From Bacteroidota bacterium (lineage in GTDB: Bacteria; Bacteroidota; Bacteroidia; Cytophagales; Cytophagaceae), in assembly GCA_023428135.1 (NCBI GenBank), contig JAEYZG010000016.1:186001-250000 (forward strand): DNA of 64,000 nt, read 5' to 3'. Below the pieces are notes generated by a model. That model worked only from the letters and a program-made list of their open reading frames with translations. It was not told the DNA's origin and did no database searches. Below are positions 15,381 to 25,047 of the stretch, piece by piece. Position 1 is the first letter of the stretch; each line of letters begins with the position of its first letter. A program made the position numbers and the translations under genes.

Positions 15381-17591
15381 ATGAAATGGAATCTGAATAA
15401 GAATATAAGTTTAGGGTTCTGTATTGTCTTCATAGTACTTAACGCAACAGGAATTTTCTCCTATTACAGCCTTCATAGTTTTCGTGATGTAAGAAGAAAT
15501 GAGGTAAAAGCCAGGAAAAGTCAGGTGTCTCTGGAAAACATTCAGTTTTACATAAGAGACATTGAAACCGGTCAGCAAGGTTATGTGATCAGCGGCGACA
15601 GTACTTATCTTGAGTCTTATAACCATGCACGCGTGCTTATCGCAGAAGAAATTAAATCATTTTCTAGAAACTATAAGAATCAGAAACGCCTTGAAGAGCT
15701 GAATAATCTGGTGGACCGTAAGGTTGAACTTGTTGAGCAAACCATTCGCCTTAAAAATGAAAAAGGCCAGAAAGAAGCAATAGCCGTCTTTAAGTCAGGA
15801 GCAAGCAGAGACTTGCTGAGACAACTGCATAGCTTAATTGTAAAGATAAAGACTGAAGAAATAGACAGATATGATTTGCAATCTGATGAAGTAGATTCAA
15901 AGTCCGGCTATGCATTGATTTTTATTATTATCGGAAATGTGATCGCACTGTCCTTTCTGGCCTGGGTACTGATATTGCTTAACAGTGATATTGGAAAAAG
16001 AATCAGGACGGAGATCGTGTTGAACAGATTTATTGTAAAGGCTGAACAGGCTAAGAAAAGGGAAGAGCAGTTTCTTGCCAATATGAGCCATGAAATTAGA
16101 ACACCAATGAATGCTATCATTGGTATGACCAATCTCATTCTTAATACTCCACTTGCACCTAAACAGGAGAGCTACCTGAAAGCAATCCGTCAGTCGTCTG
16201 ATAATCTGATGGTCATTATCAACGAAATTCTGGATTTCTCTAAAATCAATGCGGGAAAAATTGAATTCGAAAAGATCAACTTTAATCTTTCCGACATTTT
16301 CTATGGCCTTTATAACACCTTCAAAATAAAGACAGATGAGAAAAAAATAAAACTGACACCGATTATTGATGAAAGCCTTCCTGATACTATAATCGGAGAT
16401 CCGGGCAAGTTGAATCAGGTATTAGTAAACCTTGTAGGTAATTCTGTTAAGTTTACAGAAAAAGGCAGTATTGATATGTACTGCAGGCTTATAGAACAAA
16501 AGGGTAATGATTTGCTTATTGAATTTTCTGTTCAGGATACAGGAATAGGTATACCACAAAACAAACTGGATACGATATTCGAAGACTTTGCCCAGGCAGC
16601 AAGAGATACATCAAGAAAGTTTGGAGGTACCGGCCTGGGCTTAAGCATTTCAAAGAAGATCGTAGAACTTCAGGGAGGGACTATAACAGTTGAAAGCAAG
16701 CTTGGAGAAGGAACTACTTTTTCATTCAGAATCTGGTATAAAGCAGGCACCGAGAAGATAGAAAGAATGGAAAAACCAATCCAGACAAGGGTTCAGGAGC
16801 TCCATGGAATTAAGATCCTTCTTGTTGAGGACAATGAATTTAATCAGGTCGTGGCTGTAGATACCTTGAAATCATTGATTAAAAATCTTACCATAGACGT
16901 GGCTTCTAACGGGAAAGTTGCGATTGAAATGCTGAAAGATAAAAGTAAGCGCTATGATATAATACTAATGGATGTTCAAATGCCTGAAATGAATGGTTAT
17001 GAAACAACTGAATACATCCGTAAGAACAGCGTTCTTGGCTATTCAGACATACCTGTCATAGCTATGACAGCAAGTGCTACTAAGCCGGAGATTGATAGTT
17101 GTTTTGACTCCGGAATGACAGACTTTGTTTCCAAGCCTTTTGATGCAGACATTTTATTGATTAAAATTTCAACTTTAATTAATAAAGAAAAAGTAATTGA
17201 ACTCACCAAGGACAATAAAATAGTTTCAGGTGGTCTAATGAGTGAAGGAATGGCAGATTTAAGTTTTCTGAGAGGCATGACATCCAACAATAAAGATCAG
17301 ATGCTGAAATATATCAACATGTTTCTCGAATCCGTTCCCGGAGATTGGCAAAAGCTCAAAGAGAAGGCTGCTGAAAACAACTGGAAAGAAGTTGGGCTGA
17401 TAGCCCATGCACTGAAGCCAAGAGTAAAATATATGGGAATTAAGGTGGGAAGTGATATTGTTCAACAGATTGAACATCAGTCTGTAGAGCAAGTTGATCT
17501 GGAAATAATGCAAGAACTTATTGCAAAATTCGATTCTATTTTGTATTTAACGTATCAACAACTGGAAACAGAAAAACAAACTTTATATTAA
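15381..17591 (+). CDS. Hybrid sensor histidine kinase: CHASE3, HisKA, HATPase, receiver, HPt
   Basis: 736 residues with a complete internal phosphorelay. Two membrane helices (about 8-28 and 177-200) flank a CHASE3 sensor domain with the motif DIETGQQGYVISGD. The HisKA domain has His237 in ANMSHEIRTPMNA. The ATPase domain has the N-box and the GGTGLGLSISKKI G2 box. A receiver domain follows with Asp531 in LMDVQMPEMNG, then an HPt domain with His676 in IAHALKPRVKYMG. The gene 22 bases downstream encodes a receiver protein that may accept the phosphoryl group from the HPt domain. Confidence 0.95.
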   Translation: MKWNLNKNISLGFCIVFIVLNATGIFSYYSLHSFRDVRRNEVKARKSQVSLENIQFYIRDIETGQQGYVISGDSTYLESYNHARVLIAEEIKSFSRNYKNQKRLEELNNLVDRKVELVEQTIRLKNEKGQKEAIAVFKSGASRDLLRQLHSLIVKIKTEEIDRYDLQSDEVDSKSGYALIFIIIGNVIALSFLAWVLILLNSDIGKRIRTEIVLNRFIVKAEQAKKREEQFLANMSHEIRTPMNAIIGMTNLILNTPLAPKQESYLKAIRQSSDNLMVIINEILDFSKINAGKIEFEKINFNLSDIFYGLYNTFKIKTDEKKIKLTPIIDESLPDTIIGDPGKLNQVLVNLVGNSVKFTEKGSIDMYCRLIEQKGNDLLIEFSVQDTGIGIPQNKLDTIFEDFAQAARDTSRKFGGTGLGLSISKKIVELQGGTITVESKLGEGTTFSFRIWYKAGTEKIERMEKPIQTRVQELHGIKILLVEDNEFNQVVAVDTLKSLIKNLTIDVASNGKVAIEMLKDKSKRYDIILMDVQMPEMNGYETTEYIRKNSVLGYSDIPVIAMTASATKPEIDSCFDSGMTDFVSKPFDADILLIKISTLINKEKVIELTKDNKIVSGGLMSEGMADLSFLRGMTSNNKDQMLKYINMFLESVPGDWQKLKEKAAENNWKEVGLIAHALKPRVKYMGIKVGSDIVQQIEHQSVEQVDLEIMQELIAKFDSILYLTYQQLETEKQTLY

Positions 17592-17612
17592 AAACTATTC
17601 AAATTTACTTTT

Positions 17613-18131
17613 ATGAAAGATGTGAATATTTTTATCGTAGATGATGATAAAATGCAGTGTGAACTTCTGAAGGATTATTTATTAAAAAATCATAACTATA
17701 AAATTGAGATTTTCAATACCGGAGAAGATTGTCTGAAGAACCTGGATAAAGATCCCGAAATCATTTTTCTGGATTACACCTTAAGCACAGAAAATAAAAA
17801 TGCCAAGAATGGTATGGAAATTCTGAGAGCTATCAAAAACAGGCTTCCTTCTGCTGAAGTGGTGATGTTCACCGCTCAGGACAGAATTGAGATAGCAATA
17901 GATACGCTTACTCACGGTGCTTTTGATTATATCATTAAAAATGAAAGTGCATTTCATCGAGCTGACAACGTAGTAAAAAATATACTTAAAAAACATAAAC
18001 TGGAGAAAGACAACAAGTTTTACAAAAGACTATTGTTAGTATTCGGAATCATCATTGGAATAATAACTGTAGTTGCCTTCACTCTTTATCAGACAGGGCA
18101 TATTACAGATAACGTTGGTCCACAGTTTTAA
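17613..18131 (+). CDS. Receiver-domain protein with C-terminal membrane anchor
   Basis: 172 residues. A receiver domain (about 1-122) has the acidic pair IVDDDK, Asp54 in FLDYTLS, Thr in MFTAQD and Lys in DYIIKN. It is followed by a charged linker and a single hydrophobic helix (about 139-158, LLLVFGIIIGIITVVAFTLY) and a short tail. There is no DNA-binding or enzymatic output domain. It lies 22 bases after the hybrid kinase. A membrane-tethered receiver may be a phosphate sink or local signalling partner; this is inference. A terminator follows. Confidence 0.85.
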   Translation: MKDVNIFIVDDDKMQCELLKDYLLKNHNYKIEIFNTGEDCLKNLDKDPEIIFLDYTLSTENKNAKNGMEILRAIKNRLPSAEVVMFTAQDRIEIAIDTLTHGAFDYIIKNESAFHRADNVVKNILKKHKLEKDNKFYKRLLLVFGIIIGIITVVAFTLYQTGHITDNVGPQF

Positions 18132-18137
18132 TCATTC

Positions 18138-18180
18138 AAAAACCGGAGAATCATACAGGAATTTCCGGTTTTTATTTTTT
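18138..18180 (+). terminator. Rho-independent terminator
   Basis: Arms aaaaaccgga (18138-18147) and tccggttttt (18164-18173) enclose a 16-base loop and run into a long T tract. It closes the kinase/receiver operon. Confidence 0.8.
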
Positions 18181-18298
18181 TTTATTCTACTGCATTATCC
18201 ATTCTTTTTAAAGTTCCCCTTATTGGTTTAATAACACTTGATTTAGAATAAACTTTACTTCCAGTCTTTACTGTTTTCTATGTATAAAATGGACAAGA

Positions 18299-19231
18299 AT
18301 GGTTTGGAATCTGTTGAGAAGGAAGAACCGATACGAGCTGGCAGAAGACGTGATAGGTTTCAAAAGTCTAAATGTAAATTTTTATTTAATAGGAGAGCCT
18401 GGTGCTGGAAATCCATGGACCATTATTGATGCAGGGATAACTAGTTCAGGAAAAAAAATAATTAAAGAAGCGGCTAAGTTATTTGGAAAAGATAACCCTC
18501 CTCAGGCTTTGCTGCTCACGCACGGGCATTTCGATCACGTTGGAGGAGTACCTGATCTGCTGAAAGAATGGCCAGACTTAAGGGTTTATGCTCATCCTTT
18601 GGAAATACCTTATTTAACAGGTGATTTGAACTTTCCGCCTCCTGAAACTGTTTCCGCAAGCAATGCGATGGCTTATCTGCTTCAATTGTATTCCGGCAAA
18701 ACTTTGAATTTTAGTAAGCATATTCTGCCATTGCCAGATGGTTGGGTGCCGTCACTGGAAGGATGGAGGTACATTCATACACCGGGAATATCTCCCGGCC
18801 ACGTTTCTTTCTTCAGACTAAAAGATAAAATTCTGATTGCAGGAGATATTATTTCTTCAAAACCCGAAAGCAGTATTTCTCCGATTGTAGTTTCTGAAGA
18901 TCAGGAAATTCAGGGGCCTCCTCTTCATTATAATATAAACAAATCAATAGCCTGCAGTTCTTTGAAAAAGATCCAGTCTTTGAATCCATTGGTAGCAGGA
19001 GTGGGACAGGGCAGACCTATCTCTCAAGACAAATTACGTATTGGCTTAAATTCTCTTGTAGAAGTATTTGAAAAAGAGAAAATAAAAGAAGAAGAACTCT
19101 TTAATTTATCTGATACTGCTGCTACAAATAATGGACACAAATTTAGAAAGATAGGAACAATTGCATCTGTATTCTCTTTACTGGCAGTGGGGGCAGGGCT
19201 AAGTTATTACATTGCAAAAAGAGATAGGTAG
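18299..19231 (+). CDS. MBL-fold hydrolase with C-terminal membrane helix
   Basis: 310 residues. Zinc motif THGHFDHVGG (His-x-His-x-Asp-His), then a second His in ISPGHVSFF and the metal-bridging Asp in IAGDIISS. An N-terminal strand (IIDAGI) is typical of the fold. A hydrophobic helix near the end (about 285-304) would tether it to the membrane, an uncommon addition. Substrate unknown. It is transcribed alone, downstream of a terminator. The ATG at 18299 is used; an ATG ten bases earlier is in another frame. Confidence 0.87.
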   Translation: MVWNLLRRKNRYELAEDVIGFKSLNVNFYLIGEPGAGNPWTIIDAGITSSGKKIIKEAAKLFGKDNPPQALLLTHGHFDHVGGVPDLLKEWPDLRVYAHPLEIPYLTGDLNFPPPETVSASNAMAYLLQLYSGKTLNFSKHILPLPDGWVPSLEGWRYIHTPGISPGHVSFFRLKDKILIAGDIISSKPESSISPIVVSEDQEIQGPPLHYNINKSIACSSLKKIQSLNPLVAGVGQGRPISQDKLRIGLNSLVEVFEKEKIKEEELFNLSDTAATNNGHKFRKIGTIASVFSLLAVGAGLSYYIAKRDR

Positions 19232-19382
19232 AAAAAGAACATAAGTGTCTGGAACTCGCGGAATGGACCTTTTTCTATTAAAAGAGATGTAGTAAGAGTG
19301 GATAAAAAATTATTGATGACAGATGATTTTTAGAGGTAGAAAGATTAACTTTAATCTTTAAATCTAAAAATCATTAGTTATT

Positions 19383-19982
19383 ATGGCAACCTGGTTTGAG
19401 TGTAAATTCAAGTACAACAGAGAAGATCAGAACGGAGGTTTTACTACTGTTACTGAAGTTTATTTAATTGATGCAGTAAGCTTTACAGATGCTGAAGCTA
19501 GAGTGTATGAAGAAATAGGATCTAACTTCAGAGAATTCGTTCTTCTTACAGTAAGCAAATATCGTGTACATGAACTGGTGATCAATGAAGAAGGACTTAC
19601 ATGGTATAAGTGTAAAGTTGCCATCACTTCTCTTGATGAAAAAGCAGGAAAAGAGAAGAAGTTAAAACAAATGATACTTGTTAACGGAAATAATTTAAGA
19701 GAAGCATATGACCGTGTGGAAGACCTTTTTGCAGACTCCACTTCAGATTATCAGATACTTGAAATTATCACTACTAATATAGTGGAAATTCTTCCCTATC
19801 ATGAGGCCGAACCTAACTTAAAACCGTTAGCACAGGCACTGGCAGAAGCAGAAGCAAGGACAGAAACAGAAGTGAGCGAAGAAATTGAAGCAAATTCTGA
19901 AATTGAAGTAAGCGCCGAGTCAGAAACAAGCACTGAAATTGAAGCAAGTGCTGAAGTTGAAACCGAAGCATCAGCAGAATAA
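19383..19982 (+). CDS. DUF4494 protein with an acidic low-complexity tail
   Basis: 199 residues. The N-terminal ~150 match my memory of DUF4494, a family largely restricted to Bacteroidota: opening WFECKFKYNRE, central TEVYLIDAVSFTDAEARVYE, and ending IVEILPYHE. No function is established. From about residue 150 the chain turns into an acidic, Glu/Ala/Ser/Thr-rich tail of repeated EIEAS-like units, which is not part of the domain and looks repeat-expanded. A terminator follows. Confidence 0.82.
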   Translation: MATWFECKFKYNREDQNGGFTTVTEVYLIDAVSFTDAEARVYEEIGSNFREFVLLTVSKYRVHELVINEEGLTWYKCKVAITSLDEKAGKEKKLKQMILVNGNNLREAYDRVEDLFADSTSDYQILEIITTNIVEILPYHEAEPNLKPLAQALAEAEARTETEVSEEIEANSEIEVSAESETSTEIEASAEVETEASAE

Positions 19983-19995
19983 TCATATCACTTTT

Positions 19996-20042
19996 AATCA
20001 GGAATGGAATAAGCAACTAGGCTTGTCCGTTCCTGATTTTTT
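19996..20042 (+). terminator. Rho-independent terminator
   Basis: Arms aatcaggaatgga (19996-20008) and tccgttcctgatt (20026-20038), with one mismatch, are followed by a T run. It ends the DUF4494 transcript. Confidence 0.75.
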
Positions 20043-20332
20043 AATCTCATTTTTCAAGTCGTAAAATCAAAAACTGTTATAGAGATTTTTATATGAGAGG
20101 GGTTGATATAGCAATTTTTGACGCAAGAATTTTCAATTCAAATCTCTGATTGCTTTAGTTGAAATTACCTTAGGTTTTCGATTTTTATATTTAAATGCTT
20201 CAAGTACATGCAAATCATTTATTTAGTTCGAATCAATATTTTTCTATAAAAAATTATGCGACTTAGTTTTTTTATTGAAATTTTTTTCTGAACTTTGTAT
20301 TGCAAAGTACTTTTTTTAATGGGGAAGATGAA
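20043..20332. other. Intergenic upstream of exosortase N
   Basis: About 290 AT-rich bases that should hold the promoter of the exosortase operon. No TAnnTTTG element stands out and no repeat is seen. Confidence 0.4.
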
Positions 20333-21859
20333 ATGAATATTACAAACAGCCCTTTATTAGTGCCATATTGGTGCAGGAAAATAGGTCTCATGCCATTATT
20401 CGCTGTTTTACTATTCTCCATGAGCCTTATAGTTTTATACCTGCCTTCTTTGACCTGGTTTACAAGAAGCATATTTGAAAGTTACTCTGTTCTCAATTTG
20501 ATTATGCTTCTGCTGGTCGTGTTTTTTCTGGTAAAACATTTGAAAGATTTACCTAATGATGATCTGCTACAAGTTCGTTTCAGATGGATGCCTTTCATAC
20601 TACTTTGCATTGTTTCGGTAGCTTATACATTAACTGAGATCTATATCAGGATAAACATGCTCTCTTGTTCTCTTTTCTTTCTGGCACTGTTCAGTATATC
20701 AGGATTTTTTATGCAATATGAACATTGGAAAAAGGGAATATTACCAACGTTTTTGTTGATTCAGACATTGCCTCTGGGATCACATCTTGATGTATATCTG
20801 GGCTTTCCCTTGAGACTTTATGCTGCAGAATCAGTTGCTACCTTCCTTTCCTGGTTAAATATTGGTGAAGTCAGTAAAGAAACCATCATTATGATAGAGA
20901 ACAGATCTGCCGAAGTAAGTGCTGCATGCAGTGGCCTCAATGGTTTATGGACAAGCTGGCTGTTCTTCTTTACAATTAGCTGGATTGAAAATAAAAAAAT
21001 TAATTTCAGATGGCTGCAGTATTTCATTTTCCTTAATCTTTTGATATATAGTTTTAATCTTGTAAGGATAATTGCTTTAGTTTTTATTGAAACGGTGTTA
21101 GTTCGTCCTGAATTGGCAGAAATTGTCCATGTGCCTTTGGGAATTACTGGTTTTATGTTTTCCTGTATTATCATATGGTTTGTGTTGCATTATCATTTGC
21201 CTGCCAAAGAACAATCGATAGCAATCATAAGAGAACCTTTACCCGGAAATAAAGAAGCCAATCTCACAACGCTCTTTGCAGCTTCCATTTTATTTATCGC
21301 TTTATCCTGCAGTATGGTTGTCTCAAAACCAGTTGTAGATCATCCTCAATTGGAGCTGCAATGGCCAACAAATATCATAGCTCAAGAGATTCCTATTACT
21401 AAGGGGGAATATAAAGCCTTTGAAAGAGATAACAGTTCAGGTAAGAAATTTCAATTCTCAATAAAGAAGTTAACCGGAACATGTCTGATTGTATACACCA
21501 ACAACTGGCGAGGTCATCATCCTCCGGACTTATGTACCCAGGCTAATGGATTTTCGATTGCAAAATCCGAAACAAGATTGATTTCTCCGGACTTTCCTGT
21601 AACGCTACTTCACCTGGATAATACCAGTCAGATGGCTTGTTATTGGTTTCAATCGGTCCAACAAGTAACACATGATCATGCATCCAGAGTCTGGACTGAC
21701 ATAAAAAATGGCCAGCATGATTGGGTTATGATTTCAATATTACTGGATCAGCCCCCAGAGCTTTATCCGGAAGAGTTCAAAGAATTATCCGCCCAAATGA
21801 ATTTTATGATAAATCAATTTTTAACTGTTAATAGCAATGAAAAACTTAATTCAAAGTAA
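20333..21859 (+). CDS. xrtN: Exosortase N with fused EpsI-like C-terminal domain
   Basis: Membrane transpeptidase of 508 residues that should cleave a C-terminal sorting signal at the membrane. About nine hydrophobic helices span residues 20-300. The exosortase triad is Cys199 in SAACSGLNGL, Arg245 in NLVRIIALVF and His266 in EIVHVPLGITG. After the last helix, a soluble region (about 330-500) resembles EpsI domains, with WRGHHPPDLCTQANGF in place of the usual HSPE-C-L-G-W pattern. The frame begins earlier with a TTG at 20300; I start at the ATG preceded by ggggaagatgaa. It overlaps the VIT gene by 23 bases. The family name is from memory of the XrtN/VIT pair, not a search. Confidence 0.88.
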   Translation: MNITNSPLLVPYWCRKIGLMPLFAVLLFSMSLIVLYLPSLTWFTRSIFESYSVLNLIMLLLVVFFLVKHLKDLPNDDLLQVRFRWMPFILLCIVSVAYTLTEIYIRINMLSCSLFFLALFSISGFFMQYEHWKKGILPTFLLIQTLPLGSHLDVYLGFPLRLYAAESVATFLSWLNIGEVSKETIIMIENRSAEVSAACSGLNGLWTSWLFFFTISWIENKKINFRWLQYFIFLNLLIYSFNLVRIIALVFIETVLVRPELAEIVHVPLGITGFMFSCIIIWFVLHYHLPAKEQSIAIIREPLPGNKEANLTTLFAASILFIALSCSMVVSKPVVDHPQLELQWPTNIIAQEIPITKGEYKAFERDNSSGKKFQFSIKKLTGTCLIVYTNNWRGHHPPDLCTQANGFSIAKSETRLISPDFPVTLLHLDNTSQMACYWFQSVQQVTHDHASRVWTDIKNGQHDWVMISILLDQPPELYPEEFKELSAQMNFMINQFLTVNSNEKLNSK

Positions 21860-24596
21860 ATTTTTTTCTTATGGCCTATTCTGGTCATGGAATATGTTGT
21901 ATCTCATACTTTTTGTTTCACTTGAGATCAGTACAGGGTTTGTCATTTTTATCATCAGAGATGCTTTTTTAGGGTTTTCTCCTTTTGAGTTTATCATTAC
22001 AGCAATATTGGCTTATTGTGTTCCTTTGGTATCCATAGGCTTGGCACTTACAGTATTCAGGAAACGCAGAGATAAGCTCGTTGCCTTGTTTTATGGAGTG
22101 GAAGTACCCCTAACTCTATTGTTGCTTCTAAGGTTATTTTTGGTAAGAGAAATGCATGCAGGTACTTTACACTTATTTATACTCTTTGTGTCCGGTATGA
22201 TTGTTTTTTTCTATGGATTAGTCAATGAGAAATTCCCGTCAACAAAGTTGTCAGCGTGTTTTTCTTTGATATTGAATTCCATACTTCTGATGATTGGAGC
22301 CTATGTGGGCCTTCTCCTGATATTTTACATCCCTCCATCATTAGCAGGATTGATTAAAGCTTTGGCAAAAATTAACCTCACTGATATTCCATATATATTT
22401 AGTGAAGGATTTTTGGTTATGATCTTCTTAGTATTTTTATTTTATTCCATGACCTTATTGTTAGGATTGCCTGTTGCATTTTTTTATTATTATTTTTCTT
22501 CGTTTTATAAAAAAATAAAATGGTATTCTGAGACTTATTCACCAGCAGAAGCATTGACAATAACGGGTTCTTTTGTTGCTCTAAATCTTTTGGTTTTTTA
22601 TCTGTTAAACTGGAATCAGCCTCAGAGAGATTATCTAACCAGACTCAATAAAGCTTCATTCTCTGATTCTGATATAAAAGAGTTAAGTAAGAATGCTGAG
22701 GAAATCAAGAATGGTTTGCTAAATGCTTATTTAAGCAACTATCGGTATCTCGGAGAAGAAGAGAAGAATGATCATATAGAAGCCATTTATAAAAGCGCAT
22801 TTGGTGGAGAAAAATCTGACTTTAAGTTTCTGCAGTCTGCTCATAATGTTTTTCTGAAACCATTTTTGTATGAAGGAAAGAGTATGTATGATGATACCAA
22901 AGTTGCATCTGAGTTGTATGAAAAATGTTTTGATGTTTCATTGCAAAAGACAGAAAGAGAAGCCATTAAAAGTGCTTTGAAGTCTACCTGGGAAAGACAA
23001 GGAATAGAAGCTGGTTTGTTAAATATAGATGAGAAAAAAGTACATGTAATCAAACAGGAAATCAATTCAAAGGAGCAGGAGGGGATTGTTGATGTTGAAA
23101 TCCATGAAGTATATCAGAATAATACATTTGAACAACAAGAGGTTTTGTATTACTTTAGTCTTCCTGAACATGCCGTCATTACAGGCGTTTGGATAAGCGA
23201 CACTTCGGAGAAAAAGTTTTCTTACAGGATATCTCCCAGAGGAGCTGCTCAGCAGGTCTATAAAGAACAGGTCAGAGAACGTATTGATCCTTCTCTCTTG
23301 GAACAAGTGGGGCCCAGACAGTATAGACTTAGAGCATTTCCCATACTTCCCAAAAACAGAATTTATAACAAGAGAAACGTAACAGTGGAAGATGGACCAG
23401 CATTTCATTTATGGTTTAGTTATCAGTTACTGGCTGATCCGGATAATACCTATTCACTGCCATTCCTCCTTCAGAAAAGAAACGTGTATTGTGATGGCGA
23501 TACCGAATTTAGAGTCAATAGTAAAGAGTCGGATAAAAATAACAATGAAGACTGGCTTCCAGTAGCTCTGCCATGTAGTCAAAAACAGGAAAGAAGAAGT
23601 CATGCCTTTGCCTTAAATGATAGTACAATTATTACCGCTACTCCGGAAGTGGCAGATACAAAAGGTAATGATGAAAAGAAGTATTCATTTGCATTCATTA
23701 TTGATCAGTCATACAGCTTAGGAAAGTACAGAGAACAAGTTGAAGATATTCTTGAAAGTCTTTCGGATAAAGGTTATGAAGAAGCAGATGTTTATCTTAC
23801 CGGTCAGTTTTCCAGAAAGGATCAACTCAAATCTATAGATATGGATGAGCTTGTCTTCTGGGGAAATGCAAGTCAGTTAAAAATGCTTCATCAGTTTGAT
23901 TCTTTGAAAAAAGAAAAAAAGTATGATGGAGTAGTGCTTCTCACAGATCAGGGAGATTACGAAATCAGTGAAGATAGCCTGTCTTCCTTAGAATTTAATT
24001 TCCCTGTTTATCTCATACACATGGATGGAAAGCTGCCCTATGCATACGATGACGACCTGATGGAGACCATCGTAACCTCAGGAGGAAAGTCATATTTATC
24101 AATCAATGATCTTTTTCAGCAAAAGCAATTAGAAAGTAAATACAATCTCTCTCAGGAATATTTATTGTCGGAACAGGGATATTTATGGAAAACAACAAAA
24201 GGCAATATTCCGTCTCAGCCGCATTTCGAAAAGCTGGCTACCCGTCAATATATCAGTATGACTAAGCCGGCCAAAGGGCAAAGCAATCTGAGCAATCTTG
24301 ATATCATTCATGCCTTAGCTATGAAAGCAGGCATTGTAACCAGGCTCTCATCTATGATAGTCCTTGTAAATGATACTCAGCACAAGCGATTGGATGAAAT
24401 GGAACAGAAAGATGATCGATTTAACAGAGAAGTTGAAGATGGAAAGGAAGTATTGTCTACGCCAATGTTCAAACTAAGAGAGGTATCAGGAACACCGGAA
24501 CCAGAGGAATGGGTACTGATTATATTCGGATGCGGACTGATATTGTTTATTTTGTATATGAGATATAAAAGAAAAATCTATAAAATCATCTCGTAG
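21837..24596 (+). CDS. XrtN-associated VIT/VWA protein with PEP-type C-terminal sorting signal
   Basis: 919 residues, the likely sole local target of the exosortase. About seven membrane helices occupy residues 10-260, and a helical soluble part follows. A VIT domain spans about 400-535, with the signature ISPRGAAQQVYKEQ then RIDPSLLEQVGPRQYRLRAF. A VWA-like domain (about 613-745) keeps the metal motif IIDQSYS (D-x-S-x-S) and a later TDQGD. The end is a classic sorting tail: PEP (near 886) followed by EEW, one hydrophobic helix and RYKRK. VIT/VWA pairs occur in secreted adhesive or matrix proteins. The TAG stop is part of a GAGAC palindrome. Confidence 0.88.
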   Translation: MKNLIQSKFFSYGLFWSWNMLYLILFVSLEISTGFVIFIIRDAFLGFSPFEFIITAILAYCVPLVSIGLALTVFRKRRDKLVALFYGVEVPLTLLLLLRLFLVREMHAGTLHLFILFVSGMIVFFYGLVNEKFPSTKLSACFSLILNSILLMIGAYVGLLLIFYIPPSLAGLIKALAKINLTDIPYIFSEGFLVMIFLVFLFYSMTLLLGLPVAFFYYYFSSFYKKIKWYSETYSPAEALTITGSFVALNLLVFYLLNWNQPQRDYLTRLNKASFSDSDIKELSKNAEEIKNGLLNAYLSNYRYLGEEEKNDHIEAIYKSAFGGEKSDFKFLQSAHNVFLKPFLYEGKSMYDDTKVASELYEKCFDVSLQKTEREAIKSALKSTWERQGIEAGLLNIDEKKVHVIKQEINSKEQEGIVDVEIHEVYQNNTFEQQEVLYYFSLPEHAVITGVWISDTSEKKFSYRISPRGAAQQVYKEQVRERIDPSLLEQVGPRQYRLRAFPILPKNRIYNKRNVTVEDGPAFHLWFSYQLLADPDNTYSLPFLLQKRNVYCDGDTEFRVNSKESDKNNNEDWLPVALPCSQKQERRSHAFALNDSTIITATPEVADTKGNDEKKYSFAFIIDQSYSLGKYREQVEDILESLSDKGYEEADVYLTGQFSRKDQLKSIDMDELVFWGNASQLKMLHQFDSLKKEKKYDGVVLLTDQGDYEISEDSLSSLEFNFPVYLIHMDGKLPYAYDDDLMETIVTSGGKSYLSINDLFQQKQLESKYNLSQEYLLSEQGYLWKTTKGNIPSQPHFEKLATRQYISMTKPAKGQSNLSNLDIIHALAMKAGIVTRLSSMIVLVNDTQHKRLDEMEQKDDRFNREVEDGKEVLSTPMFKLREVSGTPEPEEWVLIIFGCGLILFILYMRYKRKIYKIIS

Positions 24597-24618
24597 AGAC
24601 ACCATGATAGCGTCTCTC
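24594..24618. repeat. GAGAC palindrome, copy 5, overlapping the VIT gene stop
   Basis: gagacacca (24596-24604) and tagcgtctc (24608-24616) form a weaker palindrome around tga. The element begins at the TAG stop (24594-24596). It is followed by tctttcca, like the flanks of the recQ and dgt copies. Confidence 0.75.
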
Positions 24619-25047
24619 TTTCCACAAGGAGAGAATTTCCTTAATGGATAAAAGCTTAGGCCTAAATGCGAATGAAACAAAACAGTTAAAGTTTTAATGA
24701 GAAAAATTTTATTTTGTATCTTTTTATATTAATCGGAACCTCATTTAATTTTTATAAAAAATTATACTTCATACTTCATTCTTATAAAATACTTATGAAT
24801 GAACCTTTTAAAATGAGCAGGCTTACTTCTTGAAAAGGAAAACTATGTGAATAAAGCAGGGAATGGTCTTCATATTAAGAAATTTTAATCAAATTCTAAT
24901 TTGCAGCACACACCAACTGTCTATTTTTCGATGTTTATAATTATAAGTGTTGGAAATCCTTTTGATTTATTGGCTTTCTGAATGATTTAAATCACAAATG
25001 GATTAATCCAATAAAAACATCCCTTCAATCAATTATTTATATAGTAA
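24619..25047. other. Intergenic, nothing recognised
   Basis: About 430 AT-rich bases between the VIT gene and a receiver gene. I see no gene, stable hairpin, repeat or clear promoter motif. Confidence 0.4.
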
